The position numbers and the translations under genes are program-made. From Prunella strophiata (Eukaryota > Chordata > Aves > Passeriformes > Prunellidae): 64,000 bases of DNA. The first letter of the stretch is position 1. Each line of letters opens with the position of its first letter. The stretch is from the NCBI GenBank assembly GCA_036583965.1, contig JAZBQD010000015.1, positions 82,099,309 through 82,163,308 of the forward strand, in the 5' to 3' direction. Shown here one piece after another: positions 1-9,145 of the stretch. The notes beneath the pieces were generated by a model, which was not told the DNA's origin, did not search any database, and saw only the letters and a program-made list of their open reading frames with translations.

Positions 1-1009
1 TGGCAGCAGAATGTCCTTAGAGGGTGTTTATGGTGAGAACCATCACCACAGGAGATCTTGAGTTTTTTATCCTTTACCTGGTTCTGGTCCTTTAACAAGA
101 ATGTGGTGTAACTGTAGAGCACCAAGGACAAAGGTGAAACTGCTTTCCTGACACGAGGATGTTTTTTGCACTTTCTGTTTTTGAAATGCTGGAAGAACTT
201 TAAGTGCTGTAGAGGTCTGTTTCTTTTTGCTACTAATAATAGTGCATATTTTAACCACTTTTCTGAAAATTATTTCTTGTATTACCTGCTTCTATGTATC
301 TTGTTTGGAATTCTTTGCTAAAACACAAGATTTTTCTGGACAGTGAAACCCGAGGTGCTTACTTGTGTCACCATGAATTAGTGGTGGGCCTTGAAAGGAT
401 TTTAAGGTATTTCAAAGGATACCAAGGGGGTCGCTAGATAACATTTTTTTTTTTTTTTCTGGGCAGCACTGCAACACTTCCTCTTGGTTTTTTGCACAGG
501 TTGATATCAGTGCTTAGTGGACATTATCCAAAAGGTGCTAGATGGGCCTATCCTTTATTCAGTGTACAGTAACCCAGCTGTCTCAGGTGAAGCAAAGAAA
601 AGCATTTTGTGCATGGGAGAGGGATGAGACCCAACACTTCTGTCAGTAGGATTCATGCCATACACTCCAGTTAAAGGGCTATGCACCTGAAACCAGTATG
701 GGCAGTACTAAGTTGGAGATGTCCTGGGAGCCAGAGCAAGGACTGATGGAGAACGAAGATGGTGATAAACCAAAGAAAACTCCCCATGCAGTTGGTTTCT
801 TTGAAATGAAAAAGGAAAAAAAAAAAAAAAAAAAAGAAAGCGAAATAACTTTATAAAAGATGAGTGTAAATAGAGACACAGGGTGGGAAGGCAGAGAGGA
901 ACCTCCCTGGGCAGCAGGGGTGTGCTTGCCCCATGGGTCTAAAACACCTGGATCTCTGACCGCTGGCACAAGGAGGGGGTTCTTGGTTAATCCCTCTCCC
1001 GAAGCTCCC
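1..1009. other. Upstream intergenic DNA, no gene recognised
   Basis: AT-rich sequence upstream of the serpin promoter. It holds a T-run near 447-460 and an A20 tract at 816-835. Short open frames here overlap on both strands, lack splice signals and show no family resemblance. In the human locus further SERPINB genes lie on this side, but no exon of one is visible here. Confidence 0.5.
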
Positions 1010-1382
1010 TGTTCTCTCCGCCGGAAAATCGGGGACACCGGGACGGGCGCGGCCGGGGGTGACACCTGCCGCCCCGCCCCGCTCCTGTCTCCCCGCCCCG
1101 GCGGGGTCCGCGGGTGACACCGCGGTGTCGCTGCGCCGCTCGCCTCATTCCGACCCATCCCAGCCCAGCCGATCCGGGGTTCCCTGGCAGGTAGGCGGCC
1201 AAGCGGCGCTCGGCCAGCATCCTACGGGAAAGGGACGGGAACGGGAGGAGAAAGGGGAATTTTTCCTCTCCGCCTCAGCGGGCGGGGTCTGCGCGGGGCG
1301 GGGGCGCTCCTCGGGCAGCGGGGCTGGGCGCTGTCCAGCAGCGTTTTGGGTTTGGGTGAGAGGCTTGCGCAGTGAGGAGTAG
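1010..1382 (+). promoter_or_regulatory. SERPINB1: CpG-island promoter of SERPINB1
   Basis: Base composition switches abruptly to very GC- and CpG-rich DNA with several GC-box (Sp1-like) strings, for example the cluster at 1285-1310 and the C-rich stretch at 1070-1100. No TATA box is obvious. It lies about 700 bases upstream of the ATG-bearing exon and ends at a strong splice donor. Clade B serpins normally have a non-coding first exon, which fits. The transcription start cannot be fixed from sequence alone. Confidence 0.65.
1310..1382 (+). other. SERPINB1: SERPINB1 putative non-coding exon 1 (5' UTR)
   Basis: The donor AG|GTAAGC at 1382/1383 closes the CpG island. The next acceptor downstream that matches the gene is at 2079, just before the start codon. 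This suggests a first exon holding only 5' UTR and an intron of about 700 bases. The 5' boundary given is a guess; only the donor is visible. Confidence 0.4.
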
Positions 1383-1388
1383 GTAAGC

Positions 1389-1400
1389 GAAAGTGAAAGT
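1389..1400 (+). promoter_or_regulatory. IRF/ISRE-type element (GAAAGTGAAAGT)
   Basis: Two GAAA cores spaced by two bases match the consensus GAAANNGAAANN bound by interferon regulatory factors. The site starts seven bases inside intron 1, next to the CpG promoter. Human SERPINB1 is myeloid-expressed, so an IRF or IRF/PU.1 input is plausible. Occupancy is inference. Confidence 0.35.
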
Positions 1401-2079
1401 GCGCCCTGGGGCTCGGCTTTGGGTCTTTTTAGGGGTGTGGGTGGTCTTTCTTTAGCCTGCAGCTCGGTGAGTACGTCGCAAAGCTGCCGGATGTTTATCT
1501 GTCTGGCACGGAAGAAATGATAATTTGCAATTGCTGTAGAAAGACTGTGCGGGAAACACCCAGATTTTGGCGTAAACTCCTCCACGCAGTTGCGTCCGGA
1601 GGAGAGAAACAAACCAAAACTAACACGGAGCTGGGCGAGCAGGAATCTGGCGCAGCATCCAGCCTGAATGTCCCTGAGCAGATCCTTTGAATGTCCTCTG
1701 TGCGTTGTAGAGGAGCAGAGGGAATGCTGCAGGAGGGAGAGCCCTGGCGTGTGCTGGGTCTGTGAGGTTGAGGGGCTTTTGCAACCCTACCAGCACACTT
1801 CCAATTTCAGATCTGCATGACAGGAATTTTTTAAAAATAGTATCTATAAAGTTAGTATGATAAGAAATGTTGGAGCATACAATTAGCATTGAAAAAATCT
1901 GCTTTTTCAATGTGACTGTTTTTTTTTAAGAATAAGGTGCACTGATGATGATAATCTTGCTGTTTCTATAGGCAGCAGCATCCAGTTTAATCCAGTCTTT
2001 ACCGTGTGAGTCACACAAGGTTAGACAAGGTGTTTGAAGAACGTTTCCCAGGGTCCTTATCAACTGTTTTCTTTTTCAG

Positions 2080-2255
2080 CTATAACCATGGAGAACCTGT
2101 CTAATGCCAACAGCAGATTTGCACTGGACCTGTTCAGAAGGTTTAGTGAGGCCAACCCAACAGGAAATGTCTTCTTTTCTCCTGTCAGTATCTCTGCTGC
2201 TCTGGCCATGGTCCTTTTGGGGGCCAAAGGTAATACAGAAGCTCAGGTGTTGAAG
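2080..2255 (+). CDS. SERPINB1: SERPINB1 exon 2 (first coding exon)
   Basis: The acceptor TTTTTCAG ends at 2079, the ATG is at 2088 and the donor GTTAGT begins at 2256. It encodes 56 residues beginning [19 protein letters not shown]: helix A and the s6B/hB core ([17 protein letters not shown]). The exon ends in phase 0 after QVLK, the usual clade B border. Confidence 0.9.
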
Positions 2256-5200
2256 GTTAGTAAAATAAAATGGTAATTAATTTTATATTTTATTTACATT
2301 AAAAAGGGTTGTGTTTTAGAGGAGGGAAGATGAAATGAGGGTATTTTTATTTGTTCAGGTCAAGATTTCTGTCATGCACATTCAGTTTTCCTCAGACTCT
2401 GCAGCTAGTTACCCTCTGCCTCCCCTGCTCCAGAGCCCTCTGTCTATATTTTCTATGGTCCTTGTTGCTCATTTAATTTCAGTGGTTAATTCTTGACAGA
2501 GGAAACTAATCAAATTAGTCAGTCTTCTTTTAAATTGATCATAACTTCCAGCAGCAAGGCTCTATGAGTTTTCATGAGACATTTTGACAAACTATTACTT
2601 TATAACACAAGATCACCAACAGTGATCTTGAACAGTATGTTCATTTTCAATAATTCTGTGTGTTTTTGTACAAAACACAATAGCATTCTATAATTTTATA
2701 TCTAAAGCTATGATGATACATGGTGATGCAACCTAAGTATCAATCTTTCACTAACAGGCACTCGGATATCTCAAAGGAGCTAAGTCTGCATGGTTATCCT
2801 TACCTTAGCTTTAGGGTAGGTAGGATAGTTTTAAAAAACCTCCTTATAAATTGCAAAAATTATGCACATAGGAGTGTGCCAGTTTCCCCTGAAACTTCTG
2901 TCGTGGAAGGGACTCAGGCACTGTTATTTCTGCACCCTCATTAGGCTAACGCCTGTAAAAAGGTGTGTGAGTCTCCTCATTGCAGTCATCCTCATGCATT
3001 TGCCTATGAATAACTTCACCTTTGTATTCTGGACTTTAGGTGGAACTGTTTTATACTGTTGAGTGTTGCTGTGCTTACTCAATAAAATTACTTTCCCACT
3101 ACTTGTTCAAACAGACTTTGAACGTATTTCATGTAATCAGACTGTCAGCCCCACCTAGGATAAACCTACTGACAGCACAAATCATGCAAAAGGAACTTGG
3201 GGGGGAAAATAAATGTCTTTCAACACAGTCATCCTCAACAGGGCATGTTTCTGTACCATGATACTTCACTTATGAGCACAGTGCTAATTAAAGAGGGAGC
3301 GATTAGCAATTGTCAAGAGCTGTTTGCAGGGACACAGAAATTTGTTTCCGGGATCATAATTCTATTGTAAGGTTGCCTCTGTGATGTTCGTGCTCAGCCA
3401 TGCACCTGTGCAGCACAGCTTGCACTGAGAGGGTCAGCAAAGCCTGATCAAAAACCCAGTGAGAGAAAGGCTTTCCTTTGAATCCAGTCTCTGCTTCACA
3501 GCAGTGTTCCCTACTGGGAAGCACACGCTTTAAGTCTGAATATCAGTGTTCCTGCTCTGGTGTAGCCTTGCCCATCCATGAGGTCTGGCAGCTTCTCCTG
3601 TAATATCTTTAAGCCCTGGCCAGCCAGCTTGCCTCTGGAAGAGGAGGTACTGATAAAGAGATATTGCAGTAATGCATTTGATTTTAAAGCTAAGACTTAC
3701 TTATATATCTATATAAAGTATATATGAAGTACATATATACTTATGGAGTTAATATTTTTGTAAATTATAAAAGATAATCTCTCTAAGTTTCCTTAATAGC
3801 TCACCTGTGATAGGATGATTGTATATTGTGAAAATATACAACCCCACATTCCCTTGGGCTAAAGAGGGAACCAAGAAAGCACAAGAGTCTCCGTGGCATC
3901 ATCTCTCTTTTTGATTCCTCACCTGAGAATGAGTTCTTGGGCCCAGTGGCCCACAGAGGAGAAGCCCACAGAAATGCAGACAGGACTTGGGGTTGTGATG
4001 AAGAGCTTCAGCTGTGACTGTATAAACCAGGATCACAATACAAGTGGCTGACACGGGCAGTGTGGCACCAAGGGACAGTTTGACTCATTCTTTGAGGTTT
4101 ACAGAAGTGTCTAAGCAGCTTCCAGCCTTTTCTTTTCTCTTTCTTCAGCCTACCTACTGGATCCCACCCTGCTGCATCAGGCCTACCCTACAGATTCACC
4201 ATGTCTTCTTTTAAGACAGTATTAACAGCAGCTAGTTCACTTCTTTTTATTCCAGACACTTCATCTTGACAAAGTTGAAGATGTTCATTCAAGACTCCAG
4301 GCTCTGACAATGGATATAAACAGAAGCAATGCTCCCTATCTCTTACGGCTGGCCAGTCGGCTCTTTGGAGAGAAGTCCTACAGCTTTCTGCAGGTACAGT
4401 GGTGCACATCAGGATGGCCTGTGGTGGGGTCTGAGGGGGAAGTGCAGCTACTTGAGTATTTATGAAGTAGAACTATTTCCAAGAACTATTTCTAAATGTT
4501 TCTGGGAAGTTGACAAAAGTGCTTCATACTTGCCGTGTGCATTTCCGTGAGCATCTGTGCCTCTCACCTAAAGGGTGTAACACAGCAAACCCTTTTCTCT
4601 TCCTGTTCACTTCTGCTGTTCTTGTCCTCAAGAGAAGAATCACTGGTCTATGTTCTGAGTTTACAGTAACTATCATGACATCCCACTGTGTTGCAACCAG
4701 CTTTTTAGGTTGCAGCCCGTTCTATTCCTGTTGCAATCAGCTTTTTAGGATTTTCATCATAGTAGTATTTTCACCACATAATTTCAATTTTTTTGAAAAC
4801 ACTATTTATTTGGGAGAGGATATACAATATCTTTTAACAATATGCCTCTTCGCCAGTGAATTACAACTTTGTGTGATATTTTTGTCCCTCTTCAGCTATT
4901 TTGCAAAGTTTTGTTTTATCTCAGCTGTGCTTGAGCCTGTTTCAGGAGAATGATAGGTAAATATTGCAACACCTGCAGTAGCACCCCATCAGCTCTAGAC
5001 ATGCCTGGTGTACTGTGAGGCTTGCTCTAAGAGTGGGGAAAAATCCTGTTAACTTGAGAACTCCCCCAAGCAACACACTGTTGGAACCCCACCTCAGAGT
5101 TGGGGTGTACACCTTAAATCTGAGTACACCTTATCTACCTGATAATTAGATGTTTTTATTTGCATGCAGTGAAAGCTTTTCTTATTGTTCTATAATTTAG

Positions 5201-8049
5201 GACTTCCTGACTAATACACAGAAATTATATGGAGCTGATTTGGCTACAGTTGATTTTGTTCAGGCTTGTGATAAAGCCAGGAAAGAAATTAACCAGTGGG
5301 TTGAGGAGAAAACTGAAGGTAAATTACTTTTTTGTTAATAACTGGCAGTGTTTCATATCTTGGGAGAAGGAATGGGCTTTATTCTCTGCTGCCTTTTGAA
5401 TGGTTTGGTTCTGCCCTGGGATACTAATTTGACGCATGGACAGAGCCAGAAATTACCTAAGCAAGGCATTTAAACAGTTCCATAAGTCCTGAGAGTTTTT
5501 CATTCTGTTTTTGTGCTCAAGCCATTGAGTGCAGGAGAGATGCCTAAACAGGGATGATGTACTCATGAGTTGGAGAATTTGGCTTAGTCTGGCTTGATCC
5601 ATATATTTATATATTGTATATATATTTCTAAATTGAGTATTCCTTAATGTGGGTGTCCTGTAGTTACTTGTATGATGAGTAGATGAGTTGCATGTGACAG
5701 TTTAGACTAACAATATTACATTTTCATCAAATCACTGTATATCAAAAGTTATAGTAGTGTGTATTAAGAAGGAGTATGGTGAAGTAGTGAGACAGGTACT
5801 GAAATACACATGGAATATACTGATTTCATATTTGTAGTATTTCTGTGGCATCAGTGTCTCGATGTATATTTTATATGCCATCAACTTACTACATGATTTT
5901 GTTGTGACCCTTTTTTCTTCTGCCTCTGAAGGCAAAATCCCCGATCTGCTGGCTGAAGGCTCAGTTGATAGCATGACCAAGCTGGTACTGGTGAATGCTA
6001 TTTATTTCAAAGCAAACTGGGCAGAGAAATTTCAAGAAGCTAACACCACTGATGCACCATTTCGGTTAAATAAGGTAATACAGATATGTAGTGATAGGAC
6101 CTATCTAATGCAAAGGTGTAATAATATAGGTGGTAATGTGAAGCTTTGCTTACAGATAAAGTAATTAAGAAATGTGAAATAATTTAGTAATATTTAAATT
6201 ATTTTTTATGGATTTTAGTATTTTTCTGTATTCAGCAAGCTATTTGTTGTCTCACTTACTAGGATAGTGTTAGAGACAATTCTCACCTATAGTTTAGGAC
6301 CTAGCAGGGTTTCTGTCTGTAGCAGATCAGCAAGCTATGAACTGTCTGTTTGTGATACTAGGTAAGCAGTTTTGAAATAACAGGATATTTTGATTAAGCC
6401 CCATCTTGTTTTATATTCTGCTTATGTTAACAGCTTTACAAGTTACTGTATGCAGTCATCTCTTTATGCTAGAACAGAGTTGATCTTTGTTGGCTTAACA
6501 TTTTCATACAGCACTTTTAACAAACTGTTTCAGTTTCTGTGAGGACTGTGCTTTAGAAGCCAAAGGAGAGCCAAATATAATACAAAATCATTATTTCTTC
6601 AGAATAAATTGTTATTAAACAGGCAGTCAGAAGTCTGAAAAAAGATGGAGAATAAGTGTTTACATAAATGCAGTTTTAACTCACTTATCTTCTATCGGTT
6701 CTTTAAATGAGTATTTCCTTAACTGTTACTTTTGGTGCCTTTTATCCACCCAGAATGAAAGAAGGACAGTAAAAATGATGTATCAGAAAAATAAATTTAA
6801 TTTTGGATACATCCCTGAAGAGAAGATCCGTGTTTTAGAGCTGCCTTACTGATGGAAGAGAACTTAGTATGATCATCCTGTTACCTGATGACACTGAAGG
6901 GGACTCCACTGGACTGCAGAAGGTGACCCATCTAAGCCAATGCAGTTGTTCAATGTTTTTAAGTTTGGCCATTCAAAATTAAAGCCTTAGTGAACCCATG
7001 TTCTCAGGGCACCAGATCTATCTGGTGTATTTTTAGACAACTCTCTACTAGTACAGCAATAAGAATAAATGGATGTACTGCATCAGGAAGAGAAGTTGTG
7101 TTCTAATTTTGTAGCTTGTGTTCATGTGTCCTCTGCTGAACTGAAAAACCATGATGGAGACTGAAAAGGGAGTTCACTGTGAGAATTACCTTGCCTCGAT
7201 TGTTTGTTTTTAATGACAGAATTAGTCTTTAAGTAGCTTTGAAAGTCTTTATTTTCTTAACCATAAAGTAGTGAGACTGCTTTCCATTAAATGACCAGCT
7301 TCTTTGAAGCTCTCTGACTTATGATTTTTGTTACTTGTTTTTAATTAGGTAATTCCATTTAGTTAGATGAAACAGTAAGAAGACTGTCTTGTTATCAGTG
7401 CATGATTTTCCCTTGCACATTGCAAGCAAATGTCTGCATTACTTTGTAAAGTAAAAACTGCACTGACTCCACCTAATTTTAATAGTATTTTTTAAATCTC
7501 TATTTAGCTATCAAAGATATGAGTATGTTCATTTTTGCATAGCTGCTTTACCCTCTATAATGTTCTATAAATAAAGCCTCATAAATGTTACTGAAAATGA
7601 AATACTACACTGGTGAAAAGTAATGCTCTCTGTCCTTTTATTTCTAGATGGAAAAGCAGCTTACCTTAGAGAAGCTCCAGGAATGGACACGTCCAGAGCA
7701 TCTGTATTCCGCTGACGTTCACGTGCGTTTGCCAAAGTTTAAGCTGGAGGAAAGCTATGACCTTAAATCAGATTTATCTGCTCTGGGCTTGCTGGATGTA
7801 TTTGACAGTGGCAAGGCTGACCTGTCGGGAATGTCAGGGGCACGTGACCTCTTCCTCTCTGCAGTTGTCCACAAGGCTTTTGTGGAAGTGAATGAGGAAG
7901 GCACAGAAGCTGCAGCTGCCACTGCTGGCATTGCTATGCTCTGCATGGTCATAGAAGAGGATTTCAATGCTGACCATCCTTTCCTTTTCTTTATTCGCCA
8001 CAACCCAACACAAACCATACTTTTCTTGGGCAGATATGCTTCCCCATAA
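2088..8049 (+). CDS. SERPINB1: SERPINB1 (leukocyte elastase inhibitor, clade B serpin), with a one-base frameshift
   Basis: Intracellular serine-protease inhibitor; the mammalian protein traps neutrophil elastase, cathepsin G and proteinase 3 in the cytosol. Coding exons: 2088-2255, 4256-4393, 5201-5318, 5932-6074, 6754-6922, 7648-8049, all with GT/AG borders and phases 0,0,1,0,0 as in clade B genes. Apart from one extra base, they encode 378 residues, against 379 in human SERPINB1. No signal peptide, as expected for ov-serpins. Visible landmarks are NAIYFKANW, the hinge [11 protein letters not shown] (residues about 328-338), a Cys at about 344 where human SERPINB1 has its P1 Cys, and the signature around [10 protein letters not shown]. 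The start ATG has A at -3 and G at +4. The extra base at about 6850 makes TGA follow LELPY, which would remove the reactive loop. This is an assembly error, a null allele or a young pseudogene. A SERPINB1-like paralogue rather than the strict orthologue is possible. Confidence 0.88.
2256..4255 (+). other. SERPINB1: SERPINB1 intron 2
   Basis: Two-kilobase AT-rich intron. It includes a TA-rich low-complexity patch at about 3700-3745. No internal gene or clear transposon is recognised. Confidence 0.6.
4256..4393 (+). CDS. SERPINB1: SERPINB1 exon 3
   Basis: 46 codons, [20 protein letters not shown] through SYSFLQ, in phase 0 at both ends. The acceptor TTCCAG ends at 4255 and the donor GTACAG starts at 4394. 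Encodes the helix C/D part of the serpin fold with the typical [19 protein letters not shown] stretch. Confidence 0.9.
4394..5200 (+). other. SERPINB1: SERPINB1 intron 3
   Basis: 807-base intron. It contains a 147-codon open frame (4510-4953) judged to be chance, and two copies of a 19-base direct repeat at 4691-4709 and 4731-4749 that differ at one base. Confidence 0.6.
5201..5318 (+). CDS. SERPINB1: SERPINB1 exon 4
   Basis: 118 bases starting [19 protein letters not shown] and ending KTE plus the first base of a Gly codon (phase 1). Acceptor ATTTAG, donor GTAAAT. Corresponds to strand s2A and helix E/F of the family; [11 protein letters not shown] is the family's usual INxWVxxxTxG motif, split by the intron. 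Confidence 0.9.
5932..6074 (+). CDS. SERPINB1: SERPINB1 exon 5
   Basis: 143 bases completing the split Gly codon, then [20 protein letters not shown] and [13 protein letters not shown], ending FRLNK in phase 0. Acceptor CTGAAG, donor GTAATA. Carries the strand 3A motif that is nearly invariant in serpins. Confidence 0.9.
6754..6922 (+). CDS. SERPINB1: SERPINB1 exon 6, carrying a one-base insertion
   Basis: Reads [15 protein letters not shown] to VLELPY, then an in-frame TGA at 6850-6852. Dropping one base at 6850 restores [14 protein letters not shown] through GLQK exactly to the donor GTGACC at 6923. The exon is 169 bases; the clade B pattern requires 168 (56 codons). The sequence on both sides is well conserved and no other lesion is visible. 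Confidence 0.88.
7648..8049 (+). CDS. SERPINB1: SERPINB1 exon 7 (reactive-centre loop and C-terminus)
   Basis: 133 codons plus TAA. The acceptor TTTCTAG ends at 7647. The exon holds strands s3C/s1B and [13 protein letters not shown], the RCL hinge [11 protein letters not shown], the loop [13 protein letters not shown] with the presumed P1 Cys, and the closing [10 protein letters not shown] and [10 protein letters not shown]. The small-residue hinge means this loop is of the inhibitory kind. Confidence 0.92.
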   Translation: MEKQLTLEKLQEWTRPEHLYSADVHVRLPKFKLEESYDLKSDLSALGLLDVFDSGKADLSGMSGARDLFLSAVVHKAFVEVNEEGTEAAAATAGIAMLCMVIEEDFNADHPFLFFIRHNPTQTILFLGRYASP

Positions 8050-9145
8050 AAGAAAACCTAGCATTTGCAGCAGTTCCTGCTGTTGTAATGAAAGCTTTGT
8101 TCCTGAACGAGTTAATCCTCCTGTTGTGAGTTTCTAGTAATTTGACTGAGATTCTGCCTTTCCATTTAAACAGCCCCAGAGAAAAGGAGGAGTAATTTAT
8201 TTTTCTTTCTTGAGATTGACATCATCTTTAATTGAACAAGAAAAATCTTGGAGTAGAAATAAATTTTCTTGGAAGAAATGCCTCTTAAAGCACAGCGTCA
8301 GCCTTTATGCATCCTCACATGGGTTTTTTTCTGTGTCGACAGCTCCCCATTGCGATAACCAGTCACTCCATAATAATCCAGTCACTCCTTATGCATAAAT
8401 ACTAGGTTGTTCTTGCAAAGCTATCCCTCCCCTAAAATCTTGCTTTAGAAAAATACTGTAATAAAATCGTTCTAGGCACCAAAAGGCATGTCTCAAACAG
8501 CTGGGTATAACCAGTTCTGCCATGAAATAGAAGGTCAGATAACATTTGTTTAGAGACATCTATTAATAGAGAAAGGATTAAGCTATTTAAACAAAAGTAA
8601 CCCCTTGAAGCTAGTAGCCAGAAAAGTTGCAACACAGCTTTTGAATGAGAATGAAAAAATGAGTAAGACTTTAGGTGACGTGTTAAAGGAGGATTTTTGA
8701 AATTTAAATTAAATGTTAAAATGTTTCAGGGATTAGAGGTTTTAGGTGCCTTTTTGAAAGTTCAGAAGCTGCCAATATGACATTAGATTCTGGCCAGTAC
8801 CTCTGTCATTCCCAAAAGATACTTCAGCTTCCCAGACGAGGATCTGCAAGAAATATCTGATGTTTCCCTTTATGTACAAGGACTCTACATTTACTGAGCT
8901 GACTTCTACTACCTCTTCATGCACAAACCTCTAGTACTGTACCACAGCCTTATTCCTGGTAGCCAGTGTAATTACATACTGTCATGTTCTGTGTTTATTT
9001 TTGGAGGTTCTTTGCTTGTGTCTTGGGTACTGTAACATTTACCTGTACAACCTTAGCTCTGAATGGGGCACAATAATTTACATAATTGCAAACTGTATTT
9101 TAATCTTGTCTTTAAGCAACAAATAAAAGTCTTTTACTTGAACTT
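8050..9145 (+). other. SERPINB1: SERPINB1 3' UTR
   Basis: About 1.1 kb of AT-rich sequence after the stop codon. Two AATAAA hexamers are visible, at 8460-8465 and 9122-9127. The second is followed by a T/GT-rich stretch (TTTTACTTGAAC...TTTTGT) typical of a cleavage region, so the long form probably ends near 9140-9145. The exact end is inferred. Confidence 0.55.
9122..9127 (+). terminator. SERPINB1: Poly(A) signal AATAAA, SERPINB1 (distal)
   Basis: Canonical hexamer with a T-rich downstream element. A proximal AATAAA at 8460-8465 could give a shorter transcript. Confidence 0.55.

Noticed and set aside
679..1612. Several 77-159 codon frames on both strands across the SERPINB1 CpG island
   Set aside because: Products of high GC content, with few stops in all frames; no family match, and they overlap the promoter and first exon.
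4510..4953. 147-codon plus-strand frame in SERPINB1 intron 3
   Set aside because: Lies wholly between two verified exons on the same strand, is hydrophobic, Phe/Cys-rich low-information sequence and includes a local repeat; likely chance.
6850..6852. Calling SERPINB1 a confirmed pseudogene
   Set aside because: Only one frame lesion, no splice damage, and a similar lesion in conserved WRNIP1 suggests sequence error; kept as a coding gene with a caveat.
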